From NCBI RefSeq assembly GCF_002920915.1, contig NZ_PQVF01000005.1, positions 62,001 through 126,000 on the forward strand: a DNA stretch of 64,000 nucleotides, read 5' to 3'. Position 1 is the first letter of the stretch, and the number at the start of each line of letters is the position of its first letter. Source of the stretch: Solitalea longa. GTDB lineage: Bacteria; Bacteroidota; Bacteroidia; Sphingobacteriales; Sphingobacteriaceae. The translations under genes were made by a program, and so were the position numbers. The notes beneath the pieces are model-generated. The model saw nothing but the letters and a program-made list of their open reading frames with translations, was not told the origin of the DNA and did no database searches. Below, piece after piece: positions 51,424 to 59,698 of the stretch.

Positions 51424-51552
51424 AGCTAAAGTAAATTTGATTAAACAACTGTTTGTCTGATGTTTACTCAAATTTACTTTAACTGACAACCGTTTATGAG
51501 GTGTAAAAACGGCATTCTTTAGGGGTTATTATGACAAATATTTCAAACCGTA

Positions 51553-52536
51553 CTATGCAAGGGCTGTTTCTTTATTGTACTTATGTTTGTAATCGATAGG
51601 TGAAAGACCAGTGATTTTTTTGAATGTGGTTCTAAAGGCTTTCGTATCCGAATAACCCACCTCATACATTACTTCGTTTATGTTTTTTCTACTGCTTTCA
51701 AAGTCCTTTTTTGCGGCTTCAATTTTAACGCGTTGAATGTATTCTGTAACGGTATTACAGGTTGCTTTCTTAAATCGTCGCTCCAGGCTACGTCGACCAA
51801 TAGCAAGCATATCTGCTAATTCGTCAACCGTGATTTTTTCATGAAAATTAGTTTCAATATAATCCTGAGCTTTTTTCACAGGCTCATCCTCATGCATTTT
51901 TTGTCCCTGAAAAATAATAAACGGCGATTGGCTGGCACGGTCAATATCAATCATAAATGCTTTTGCTATTATGATCGCTATTTCGCGACCTGCAAACTTC
52001 TCAACCAAATACACTAACAGGTTAAGGTAAGAGAATGCCCCTCCACTGGTATATATTCCATGATCCTCGGTCATTATTTTATCATCCATGAGTATTGCCT
52101 CGGGGTACATTGCCCTAAACTCATTGGCAAATTTCCAATGGGTGGCGCAACGTTTACCATTTAGCAGACCTGTAGAAGCAAGGAAAAAGGCGGCAATACA
52201 AAGGCTCACCACCTCTGCTCCTTTTCTATATTGATCCAATATCCACGGGATAAATTCCTTGTTCATTTCATGCACAGTACTTATTTCACCAAACATGGCG
52301 GGAATTATGATCAGGTCTGTTTTTGGAACCTCATTGATCAAATAATTGGGGACAATGGTAAAGGTGCCGTTGCGTTGGGTAGAAGCTTTTGATAAGCCCA
52401 CAAGCTGAATATTAAACATGGCCTCTTTGCCCTGACTAGTAAGCAGGTTGTTTACCTCAGAAAAGATCTGATAAGAACCATCAATATTACTCAAACTAGA
52501 GGTTCCTTCTGGTATTAAGATTGAGATGTGTTTCAT
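51553..52536 (-). CDS. AraC-family regulator with DJ-1/PfpI-like domain
   Basis: A 327-residue GlxA-type regulator; start at ATG 52536 (MKHISILIPEG). The N-terminal DJ-1/PfpI-like domain (about 1-190) has the nucleophile-elbow-like VVSLCIAAFFLASTGLLNG. The C-terminal AraC domain (about 225-327) carries two HTH units, ending in TKAFRTTFKKITGLSPIDYK. Such proteins sense a small ligand or oxidant and usually activate a divergent operon. A divergent four-gene set begins at 52686, 150 nt away, and is the likely target. Confidence 0.9.
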   Translation of the reverse strand: MKHISILIPEGTSSLSNIDGSYQIFSEVNNLLTSQGKEAMFNIQLVGLSKASTQRNGTFTIVPNYLINEVPKTDLIIIPAMFGEISTVHEMNKEFIPWILDQYRKGAEVVSLCIAAFFLASTGLLNGKRCATHWKFANEFRAMYPEAILMDDKIMTEDHGIYTSGGAFSYLNLLVYLVEKFAGREIAIIIAKAFMIDIDRASQSPFIIFQGQKMHEDEPVKKAQDYIETNFHEKITVDELADMLAIGRRSLERRFKKATCNTVTEYIQRVKIEAAKKDFESSRKNINEVMYEVGYSDTKAFRTTFKKITGLSPIDYKHKYNKETALA

Positions 52537-52685
52537 ACTTAAAATTAACGATAACACTTGTCGCAATCAACCCTCAACAATGCCGTATATACGCCTTTTA
52601 GCTTAGTCAATATTCGTCTAGGTTTGTGTTGATGATCGATCATCACAGGATAAAAAAACAAACTTCAACTTCAAAACAGCTTATT

Positions 52686-53216
52686 ATGAAAATCATCGGA
52701 ATCTTAATTCTAATCGTGGTCTCTGTCGTGATTTTATTGCTAATTACCGCCCTATTTGTGAAAAACGACTATAAAGTAGAGCGCGAAATTGTGATCAACA
52801 AACCACAGCAGCAAGTTTTTGATTATATCAAGCTGCTAAAAAACCAGGACCATTATAACAAATGGGTAATGATGGACCCTAACCTGCAAAAAGATTTTAA
52901 AGGCACAGATGGAACAGTGGGTTTTGTTTATTCATGGAATGGCAACAAACAAGCCGGTCAGGGTGAACAACAGATCAAGCATATCAGCCAGGACCAGATC
53001 GATATTCAACTTCGGTTTATAAAGCCTTTTGAAGGTATTGCCAACACCTCAATAAACGCTAAACCTATTTCGCTTCAGCAAACCCGGGTAAAGTGGGAAA
53101 TGAGTGGTAGAAATCCTTTTCCAATGAACCTAATGAACCTCATTATGAATAAAACCTTAGGCGAAAGCCTCGATGAAAGCCTGGGCAACCTTAAAGCAAT
53201 TCTTGAAAAACAATAG
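52686..53216 (+). CDS. SRPBCC (START-like) domain protein with N-terminal membrane anchor
   Basis: A 176-residue protein starting at ATG 52686 (MKIIGILILIVVSVVILLL), giving one membrane helix at about 3-25. Residues 30-176 form a START/Bet_v1-like SRPBCC domain, with IVINKPQQQVFDYIKLLKNQ and FEGIANTSINAKPISLQQTRVKWEMSG. SRPBCC domains bind hydrophobic ligands. It is the first gene of a co-directional group (gaps 26, 35 and 11 nt) divergent from the AraC-type regulator. Confidence 0.88.
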   Translation: MKIIGILILIVVSVVILLLITALFVKNDYKVEREIVINKPQQQVFDYIKLLKNQDHYNKWVMMDPNLQKDFKGTDGTVGFVYSWNGNKQAGQGEQQIKHISQDQIDIQLRFIKPFEGIANTSINAKPISLQQTRVKWEMSGRNPFPMNLMNLIMNKTLGESLDESLGNLKAILEKQ

Positions 53217-53242
53217 TCCGTTTACTCTTAAATTCTAAAGTT

Positions 53243-53674
53243 ATGGCAATCGTTAATCCTTATCTGAACTTTTTAGGCACTACAGAAGCCGCTTTCAATC
53301 ATTACAAAACAGTTTTTGGTGGTGAATTCTCCATGCTTTTACGTTATCGTGATACGCCCGAAGCCGGTGAAGTGCAAGAAGAAGACAAAGACAAAATTAT
53401 GCACATGGCCCTGCCCATTGGGAACGGCAATATTTTAATGGGTACTGATGCATTAGGGTCTATGGGCCAAAGTTTGCAGCAAGGTAATAACTTCTACCTG
53501 TCTGTACATGCCGATAGCAAAGTCGATGCTGATCGTGTTTTCAGTGGACTTTCAACTGACGGACAAGAACAAATGCCAATGCAAGACACGTTTTGGGGTG
53601 CTTACTTTGGTATGCTCAAAGATAAGTTTGGTGTGCAATGGATGATTAGCTTCGAACAGGCACGGGCACAATAA
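53243..53674 (+). CDS. VOC/PhnB-like protein
   Basis: A 143-residue protein of the glyoxalase-like VOC family, PhnB/YjdN type. It starts MAIVNPYLNFLGTTEAAFNHY, contains FGGEFSMLLRYRDTP, a MHMALPIGNGNILMGTD strand, and ends DKFGVQWMISF. These are the paired beta-alpha-beta-beta-beta units of the fold. It is cytoplasmic. Function is not known for this subgroup; some are demethylase-like, others are binding proteins. It belongs to the putative AraC-controlled operon. Confidence 0.9.
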   Translation: MAIVNPYLNFLGTTEAAFNHYKTVFGGEFSMLLRYRDTPEAGEVQEEDKDKIMHMALPIGNGNILMGTDALGSMGQSLQQGNNFYLSVHADSKVDADRVFSGLSTDGQEQMPMQDTFWGAYFGMLKDKFGVQWMISFEQARAQ

Positions 53675-53709
53675 ACACAAATTTACTTTTACTCCAAACC
53701 GTAAGAATC

Positions 53710-54105
53710 ATGAAAACTGCTGTTATTATCGTCCGTATTTTAATGGGACTTATGTTTTTGTACGCATCGGTTGTTGTTCTTTTCAATTTAGTACCACAGC
53801 CCGAACTTCATGGAAAAGTGAAAATCTTTATGGAAGGCATGGTTGCATCAGGTTATTTACTTATGCTTATTAAAATAACCGAATTGGTTTGCGCCATTGC
53901 TTTTTTATCAGGCAGGTTTGTTCCGCTGGCAACGGTGGTTATTTTTCCGGATATACTCAACATCTTTTTATTTCATTTGAGTATTGAACCCAAGGGTCTG
54001 CCAGTTGCAATTGCATTATTAATTGGCGATCTTTTTCTAGCTTATGCGCACAGAAGGAACTATGAGGGGCTATTAAACCCAAAACGATTATTGTTATCAG
54101 TTTAA
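53710..54105 (+). CDS. DoxX-like membrane protein
   Basis: A 131-residue protein with four membrane helices (about 5-27, 45-65, 72-92 and 95-115). The N-terminal VRILMGLMFLYASVVVLFNL, the KITELVCAIAFLSGRFVPLA stretch and the FPDILNIFLFH segment fit DoxX/DoxD-like proteins. Some members act in redox or sulfur stress responses. It is the third gene of the operon divergent from the AraC-type regulator. Confidence 0.85.
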   Translation: MKTAVIIVRILMGLMFLYASVVVLFNLVPQPELHGKVKIFMEGMVASGYLLMLIKITELVCAIAFLSGRFVPLATVVIFPDILNIFLFHLSIEPKGLPVAIALLIGDLFLAYAHRRNYEGLLNPKRLLLSV

Positions 54106-54116
54106 ATCTAAGTAAC

Positions 54117-54473
54117 ATGTCAACTGCATCAAACAAAGAAATTGTAAATAAGGTGAACGCCTTGTTTGCTGAAGGCGATACCCAAACCTTTTTAGACTAC
54201 TGCTCCGACAACGTTAAATGGGGCATGGTGGGCAGCCTTGCCTTAGAGGGAAAAGAAGCGATACGAAAGGAAATGAAATCGGATGAATATCCGGAACCAC
54301 CTCATATAGTGCCAAATCATGTAATTGCCGATGGCGATATGGTAATGTCGGACGGAACGTTGAGTATGAAGAAGAAAGACGGAACAATTACCAACATGGC
54401 TTATTGCGACGTTTACCAATTTGCTGATGGCAAGATCGTTGAACTCACCACCTACATGGTTACGCTGAAATAG
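54117..54473 (+). CDS. NTF2/SnoaL-like protein
   Basis: A 118-residue soluble protein with the NTF2-like cone fold. The N-terminal helices (IVNKVNALFAEGDTQTFLDYC), NVKWGMVGS, EGKEAIRKEM and the closing DVYQFADGKIVELTTYMV strands are typical of SnoaL-like proteins. They bind small hydrophobic molecules or act as isomerase-like enzymes. It is last in the four-gene operon, 11 nt after the DoxX-like gene, and is followed by a terminator. Confidence 0.88.
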   Translation: MSTASNKEIVNKVNALFAEGDTQTFLDYCSDNVKWGMVGSLALEGKEAIRKEMKSDEYPEPPHIVPNHVIADGDMVMSDGTLSMKKKDGTITNMAYCDVYQFADGKIVELTTYMVTLK

Positions 54474-54501
54474 CCGTTAGATTCAACCTTAATTTATTCT
54501 T

Positions 54502-54545
54502 AAAATGCAGCTCTTGTTATAATTATTAGGGCTGCATTTTAAGTT
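54502..54545 (+). terminator. Terminator after the four-gene operon
   Basis: aaaatgcagc (54502-54511) pairs with gctgcatttt (54531-54540), 10 bp with 19-nt loop, and is followed by aagttttt. It ends the SRPBCC/VOC/DoxX/NTF2 operon. Confidence 0.7.
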
Positions 54546-54713
54546 TTTAACTACAAATTCGTACTCTTTTTATTTATGTTGAAATAAGTATTTGCAAATT
54601 CAATATAACTGGATTATTTTCAACGCATCTCAACTAAGCTCTACCTAACAAACATGACGAATAATCATTAATATCGAACTAAAATTTATAACATCCGCTC
54701 CCTTTAATAGTTT

Positions 54714-55862
54714 ATGCCAGTTCTTGAAAACCAAACAAAAAAACAATCCTATTCTGCTGTTCTTATTCATCCAGGTATTTCAGGAGGAAGATGTTCCGGC
54801 ATCCTGTATTTAAGTCGTGAAGGTGTATTTTTTCAATCCGAAGAAATTAATCATAGCCTTAATTTAAGAGATCTGAACATTAGAGCCGGAGGCGCCGGCA
54901 ACCGATTTATCTTTTTTACGGATAAGAACCATCAAGAGATAACGGTTTACACTTCCGACAAGCAAGTGTTAAAAGATCCGGTGATTACCACCAATCCTAA
55001 TTTCCAAAAGGATATTGTTAGTGCCAAAAAACTGCTAAACAAGCTGTTGCTGGGTTCGTTAACACTTGTTGCGATAATAGTTGCGATAATTGGAGGCCTT
55101 TACCTGGTAAAAGACCGAATGGTTGAAGGTTTGGCCAAACAGGTGCCTGTCAGCTGGGAGAAGGAAGCTGGGGATAAACTTTTCACTGCGCTTTCTCTTC
55201 AATATAAAATCATTAAAAATGATTCGTTGAAAAAGGAGTTTTTAACCGTAGCGGCTCCCCTATTTAAACAGGTAGAAAAAGAAGGGTATAAAATCGATTT
55301 ATATTTTGTTGATGACCCAACCATTAACGCCTTTGCCTTACCGGGTGGAAAAGTAGTTGTGCAAACAGGATTGATCAAAAATGCAAAATCGTGGGAAGAG
55401 GTAATGGGTGTTTTAGGTCATGAACTTGCGCATGTTACTCGCCGTCATCATATAAGAAGTGTGATCAACAACATTGGCATCTTCACCATTTTAGCTGCAA
55501 CCCTTGGCGATGTTAGCGCGTTGGCCGGAACTTTTGCAAATCTTGGTGGCGATCTGGCCTCACTTGCCAACAGCCGTTCGTTCGAAAATGAGGCTGATGA
55601 ATCAGGTTTAGATATGCTTATTTCGGCTAAAATGAATCCGCAGGGATTAATCTCTTTTTTTGAAACCCTAAAAAAAGAGCAGCAAACCGAACTGAATAAA
55701 AAAGTGGAGGAAAAGGTTGATCTTTCTTTTTTATCAACCCATCCAAATACTCAGGACCGTATTGAACACCTGAAGCAAAAAATCAAAAACATACACCAAA
55801 CATATATTCCTCTGCCTGCTAATTTCAACGCATTTAAAGAGGCATTACTAAACGTCAACTAA
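54714..55862 (+). CDS. M48-family membrane metallopeptidase
   Basis: A 382-residue zinc peptidase. N-terminal residues 1-100 form a soluble beta-rich module, a single membrane helix spans about 108-132, and the M48 peptidase domain covers about 170-382. The zinc site is GHELAHVTRRH (HExxH), with the third ligand expected in SFENEADESGLDML. Relatives process or degrade misfolded membrane proteins. Three AIM24-type genes follow, 25 nt after the stop, so the protease and those proteins are co-transcribed and may act together. Confidence 0.9.
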   Translation: MPVLENQTKKQSYSAVLIHPGISGGRCSGILYLSREGVFFQSEEINHSLNLRDLNIRAGGAGNRFIFFTDKNHQEITVYTSDKQVLKDPVITTNPNFQKDIVSAKKLLNKLLLGSLTLVAIIVAIIGGLYLVKDRMVEGLAKQVPVSWEKEAGDKLFTALSLQYKIIKNDSLKKEFLTVAAPLFKQVEKEGYKIDLYFVDDPTINAFALPGGKVVVQTGLIKNAKSWEEVMGVLGHELAHVTRRHHIRSVINNIGIFTILAATLGDVSALAGTFANLGGDLASLANSRSFENEADESGLDMLISAKMNPQGLISFFETLKKEQQTELNKKVEEKVDLSFLSTHPNTQDRIEHLKQKIKNIHQTYIPLPANFNAFKEALLNVN

Positions 55863-55887
55863 CTATTAATTCTAATCAAACTTTACA

Positions 55888-56547
55888 ATGAACTTAACAG
55901 TAGAAGGAAAACCGGTTTTTGCCCACGTGATAGTGGAGTTGCATCCCGGCGAAACATTCATTGCAGAATCTGACGCCATGTCGAGCATGTCGGCAGAGTT
56001 AGATATGAATGCAAAATTTAACGGAGGCCTCCTTGGCGGATTAATTCGCAAATTTTTCGGAGGAGAAAGCCTATTTATTAATCATTTTACCAATAACACC
56101 AACAAAACGCTGAGCCTGCACCTTACCCAACCAACCCCGGGCGACATCACCGTTAAAGAGCTGGATGGTGAAAGTTATTGTATTCAGCAAGGCTCTTACA
56201 TTGCCTCTGAACCAGGTGTAAAACTGGGAGTAAAATGGGCCGGCATTGGTTCCTTTATCGGCGGCGAAGGTCTTTTTAAACTGGTAGCTTCGGGCAAAGG
56301 GAAAGTGGTGTTTGGCGCTTACGGAGGTATCATCGAAAAAGAAATTAACGGTGAATATATTGTTGACTCAGGACACTTGGTGGCTTACGAGCCTGGTATG
56401 AAACTTAAGCCTCAATTAGCGGGCGGTATTTTTTCAAGTCTTTTTGGAGGAGAAGGTTTTGTTACCCGTGTGGAAGGACAAGGTAAAATTTATTTACAAA
56501 CCCGCAACATTGCCGGCCTGGCATCTTGGGTAAACAGACACTTATAA
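55888..56547 (+). CDS. AIM24-family protein (first of three)
   Basis: A 219-residue all-beta protein of the AIM24/TIGR00266 family, without signal peptide or membrane helix. Recurrent motifs are AHVIVELHPGETFIAESDAMSSM, LGGLIRKFFGGESLFINHF, YGGIIEKEINGEYIVDSGHLVAYEPG and a final SSLFGGEGFVTRVEGQGKIYLQTRN. The family fold is a double beta-barrel of unknown function in bacteria; it helps inner-membrane organisation in yeast mitochondria. It starts the tandem trio (gaps of 10 and 0 nt). Confidence 0.93.
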   Translation: MNLTVEGKPVFAHVIVELHPGETFIAESDAMSSMSAELDMNAKFNGGLLGGLIRKFFGGESLFINHFTNNTNKTLSLHLTQPTPGDITVKELDGESYCIQQGSYIASEPGVKLGVKWAGIGSFIGGEGLFKLVASGKGKVVFGAYGGIIEKEINGEYIVDSGHLVAYEPGMKLKPQLAGGIFSSLFGGEGFVTRVEGQGKIYLQTRNIAGLASWVNRHL

Positions 56548-56557
56548 AATCAACAAA

Positions 56558-57274
56558 ATGGAATCACTAATTACAGATATAACCAGTAATAAATTAAACG
56601 TTACGCTAAAAATGCGTCCCGGGTCGACGGCAGCAGAGATTAGCCTTGCTCCCGGCCAGGAGTTCACTGCCGAAGCAGGAGCCATGATTGCCATGAGCCC
56701 TTCGGTTCACATGACCACCACCACCCACAAGAAATCATCGGGTGGCATTATAAAAGGCTTAAAAAGAATGCTTGGCGGCGAAAGCTTTTTCCTGAACCAT
56801 TACACTGCAGGTAACCAGGGCGGAACCGTATGGCTGGGTGCTACCCACGCCGGCGATATGTTGGTGAAAGAATTGAACGGCGAAGGGATTATTGTACAAG
56901 GCGGTTCATATGTTGCCAGTACTCCTGATATTGATATTGACATGAGCTGGCAGGGCTTTAAATCGCTGATCTCTAAAGAAGGTTTGTTCTGGCTGGGAAT
57001 CAGGGGAAAAGGAACCGTAGTGGTAAATTCATTTGGCGCCATTTATCCGATTCAGGTGAATGGTGAATACATTGTTGATACCGGTCACATTGTGGCTTTT
57101 GAAGAAAGCTTAAACTTTTCACTTACGAAAGCCGGAAAAAGCTGGATCAGCTCCATTTTGGGCGGCGAAGGCTTGGTTTGTAAATTTAAAGGTCAGGGAA
57201 CGGTGTGGATACAATCGCACAATACCACCTCATTTGGAAATATTTTGGGAGTAAAATTAAAACCTAGAAAATAG
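56558..57274 (+). CDS. AIM24-family protein (second of three)
   Basis: A 238-residue AIM24 paralogue with the same motif order: ISLAPGQEFTAEAGAMIAMSP, LKRMLGGESFFLNHYTAG, FGAIYPIQVNGEYIVDTGHI and SILGGEGLVCKFKGQGTVWI. It carries a few extra residues at the N-terminus and in one loop. It ends exactly at the base before the third copy begins. With the flanking copies and the M48 gene it makes a stable membrane-quality-control-looking operon. Role unknown. Confidence 0.93.
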   Translation: MESLITDITSNKLNVTLKMRPGSTAAEISLAPGQEFTAEAGAMIAMSPSVHMTTTTHKKSSGGIIKGLKRMLGGESFFLNHYTAGNQGGTVWLGATHAGDMLVKELNGEGIIVQGGSYVASTPDIDIDMSWQGFKSLISKEGLFWLGIRGKGTVVVNSFGAIYPIQVNGEYIVDTGHIVAFEESLNFSLTKAGKSWISSILGGEGLVCKFKGQGTVWIQSHNTTSFGNILGVKLKPRK

Positions 57275-57958
57275 ATGGAAACTCAGGATAAAAAAGGATT
57301 TGATTTTAAAATGGATTGCAAACCTGATTATGGCTTTGTAACCGTAAATATACCGGCCGGACAAAAGCTTAAAGTAGAAGCTGCAGCGATGGCTACCATG
57401 GACACCAACATTGAAATGAAAACCAAATTAAAAGGTGGATTTTCACGTTTCTTAACCGGTGAATCATTATTTATTAATGAATTTTCAGCAAAAAATGGCA
57501 GTGGCGATATACAATTAGCTCCTGCATGCCCAGGAGATGTTGAACATATCTACCTGAATAACGAAACTATTTATTTGCAAAACACCGCTTTCTTGGCTTC
57601 TGCAGATAGCATCAATGTTGAAACTAAATTTCAGGGTTTAATGAGGGGCTTCTTCTCTGGAGAAAGTTTCTTTTTGATCAAATGTTCGGGTCAGGGAGAC
57701 TTATGGTTTAACTCTTACGGAGGTATTATTCCTATTGATGTGGAAGATGGCTATGTGGTTGACACCGGACATATTGTTGCCTTTACTGAAGGCTTGCAGT
57801 ACGAGATTTCAAAAGTTGGCGGTTACAAATCGTTGTTTTTCTCAGGAGAAGGCTTGGTTTGTCGCTTCAGCGGAAAAGGCAGGGTTTGGATTCAAACACG
57901 CAAAATTGCACCTTTCATAAGCTGGGTGAATCCATTTAGACCGGCAAAAAGTAACTAA
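57275..57958 (+). CDS. AIM24-family protein (third of three)
   Basis: A 227-residue AIM24 paralogue: VNIPAGQKLKVEAAAMATMD, FSRFLTGESLFINEFSA, YGGIIPIDVEDGYVVDTGHIV and LFFSGEGLVCRFSGKGRVWI. Its start follows the second copy with no gap. It is the most divergent of the three at its surface loops. A terminator follows 22 nt after its stop. The three presumably assemble as homo- or hetero-oligomers, an inference from family structures. Confidence 0.92.
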   Translation: METQDKKGFDFKMDCKPDYGFVTVNIPAGQKLKVEAAAMATMDTNIEMKTKLKGGFSRFLTGESLFINEFSAKNGSGDIQLAPACPGDVEHIYLNNETIYLQNTAFLASADSINVETKFQGLMRGFFSGESFFLIKCSGQGDLWFNSYGGIIPIDVEDGYVVDTGHIVAFTEGLQYEISKVGGYKSLFFSGEGLVCRFSGKGRVWIQTRKIAPFISWVNPFRPAKSN

Positions 57959-57979
57959 GGACTTATAGAAATAAAAGTG

Positions 57980-58014
57980 AAGGTGATAGGCGTTATCGTT
58001 TATCACCTTTTTTT
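57980..58014 (+). terminator. Terminator after the AIM24 trio
   Basis: aaggtgata (57980-57988) pairs with tatcacctt (58001-58009), 9 bp, followed by a run of T. It ends the M48/AIM24 operon. Confidence 0.82.
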
Positions 58015-58063
58015 GCAATGGTTAAAGGATTTTCTATATTCGGTCAGATAAATTCTGAATTAA

Positions 58064-58429
58064 ATGATACAGCTGCCATCTAATAATGAAATTGACAATG
58101 TTTTTTACAAAGCGGATTATTTAAAGAGAATTGTTGCAGGACTGATTGATGGAGCACTAATTATTGCATTCATTCTCTTAATATTAATTTCAGAAATTCT
58201 TCCAAATGAAGGCTTTCCTCCTTCATTCATTTTACTTTTTCCAATTATCCCCTTTCTTTTTTTAGCCTTATACCGTTTAATCTCTCTCTTCCTGTTTAAT
58301 GGCACTTTAGGAATGAAGATCTGCAAATTGATTCTTTTAAATAAAGACCTTCTACCTTTGTCTAAACAAGAAATAATAAATGCAGCTTTCTTCTTATTAA
58401 TAAATGACGTTCGTTATTACGATAAATAA
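58064..58429 (+). CDS. RDD-family membrane protein (short)
   Basis: A 121-residue protein with two or three membrane helices (about 25-45, 55-75). It has the RDD-type opening YLKRIVAGLIDGALI (Arg and Asp of the signature) and GTLGMKICKLILL, typical of the second conserved block. It is shorter than most RDD proteins (140-200), lacking the last helix. Function unknown; RDD proteins can be ion antiporters or accessory membrane proteins. It is a single gene, convergent with the LysR regulator. Confidence 0.78.
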   Translation: MIQLPSNNEIDNVFYKADYLKRIVAGLIDGALIIAFILLILISEILPNEGFPPSFILLFPIIPFLFLALYRLISLFLFNGTLGMKICKLILLNKDLLPLSKQEIINAAFFLLINDVRYYDK

Positions 58430-58444
58430 TTTCATACCCAATAC

Positions 58445-59332
58445 TCATTTTCCGATCAACAATTTCGTAACATTTCCCAATGCTGGCTTTCGGTTATTTT
58501 CCTTCCAAATGGCAAATAGTTGAGTGCGTTGTGGGATATAATTGAGCTCTAAAAACTTAACATTCAAGTTGAAACCATATTGAAGTGCTGTTGGTACGAT
58601 GGCAATACCCAAACCTTCTTCCACCAGTTTAAAAATGGTAAGGGCATTTACTGATTTATGAAAAACCTGAGGCCTGAATCCATGGTCTTCACAAATGCTC
58701 ATAATTAAATCGTGGTAAAAAGGACTATCATCACTTGAGAAAAAAATAAAAGGCGAGGCGCCGAGTGATTTTACCGATTCGTAGCTCGATTTATTGATCG
58801 GATGGCTAACCGGCAAGACCAGTGAAAAGGTGTCCTGATGAACAAGGTGCTTAGCAATTCCTTCCTTAAATTGATGTGTGCGCACAAAACCCAAATCAAG
58901 CTTGTCTTTTTCGATGAGTTCTACTTGTAATTTATTGGGTAGTTCTTCTAAAACTGTTCTGATTCCCGGGTATTCTTTGTTTAAGTTTAGCAACAAATCT
59001 GGAATGACCCTTTGCGCCGCCGAACCTAAAAAGCCGATCCGAATTTCGGTTTCCTTCCCTAAACTAATATTCTCTAATTGCTGTTGAATGGTTTCCAGGT
59101 GATTGAAAATAAAGTCAACTTCTTTTTTCAGATAGTTACCGGCTTCGGTTAATTCCACCTTCTTTTTGGTCCGGTCGAACAGACTAACGTTGTACCGCTC
59201 TTCCATTTGTTTAATTTGCCGACTGAGGCCTGGCTGAGAAATAAATAATCTTTCAGCAGCTTTTCTGTATTTTAATTCCTCGGCCAAAACCTGAAAATAT
59301 TTCAGATGGCGCAACTCTATATGATAACTCAT
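58445..59332 (-). CDS. LysR-family transcriptional regulator
   Basis: A 295-residue LysR regulator. The winged HTH (about 1-65) reads ELRHLKYFQVLAEELKYRKAAERLFISQPGLSRQIKQME, and a type-2 periplasmic-binding-like effector domain (about 90-295) follows, with FLGSAAQRVIPDLL and SVNALTIFKLVEEGLGIAIVP. Its first 28 codons and about 60 nt of upstream sequence are duplicated in broken form at 61719-61867, just before hutU, so it may regulate the histidine pathway or once did. The inducer is unknown. Confidence 0.93.
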   Translation of the reverse strand: MSYHIELRHLKYFQVLAEELKYRKAAERLFISQPGLSRQIKQMEERYNVSLFDRTKKKVELTEAGNYLKKEVDFIFNHLETIQQQLENISLGKETEIRIGFLGSAAQRVIPDLLLNLNKEYPGIRTVLEELPNKLQVELIEKDKLDLGFVRTHQFKEGIAKHLVHQDTFSLVLPVSHPINKSSYESVKSLGASPFIFFSSDDSPFYHDLIMSICEDHGFRPQVFHKSVNALTIFKLVEEGLGIAIVPTALQYGFNLNVKFLELNYIPQRTQLFAIWKENNRKPALGNVTKLLIGK

Positions 59333-59427
59333 GGTTATTAATTAGCAGCGAAATTGATATTGTTAAGCATCAAAAGTAGTGTTTATTTTTTACCGACCAT
59401 AGTGGCAGAAAGCCCTGATCTAATAAA

Positions 59428-59625
59428 ATGGTGCTTCAACTGCCTGATAAAAAGCAGTCTATAAACCCTGATGAGTTTTACCTTGGTTCACTAGCTAATT
59501 TTGAATTTGGAGAAGAAAAAATGAATATGCATAAAGCGCGATGCAATTTACCGGCGGAATTTGATAGAATGTTGAAGAATGGCCTTAAACAACGCGGCGA
59601 TATTGTTCAGCCTATTGAATCCTAG
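59428..59625 (+). CDS. Small uncharacterised protein
   Basis: A 65-residue predicted protein. The N-terminal third is hydrophilic (DKKQSINPDEFYLG), the middle acidic-basic (FEFGEEKMNMHKARC), with a helical end (AEFDRMLKNGLKQRG). No known motif or signal. It diverges from lysR, with a terminator right after it. The open frame has a plausible composition, but it is too short to be sure that it is real. Confidence 0.5.
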   Translation: MVLQLPDKKQSINPDEFYLGSLANFEFGEEKMNMHKARCNLPAEFDRMLKNGLKQRGDIVQPIES

Positions 59626-59635
59626 GTTGAAAATA

Positions 59636-59664
59636 AAAAGGTGATTTAATGGAATCACCTTTTT
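59636..59664. terminator. Bidirectional terminator between small gene and lipoprotein gene
   Basis: aaaaggtgatt (59636-59646) pairs with aatcacctttt (59653-59663), 11 bp with 6-nt loop, with T residues on the plus strand and A residues (T on minus) before it. It serves both convergent genes. Confidence 0.8.
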
Positions 59665-59698
59665 ATTTGAACTTAACTAAATGTAGTAATTCGCTTTA

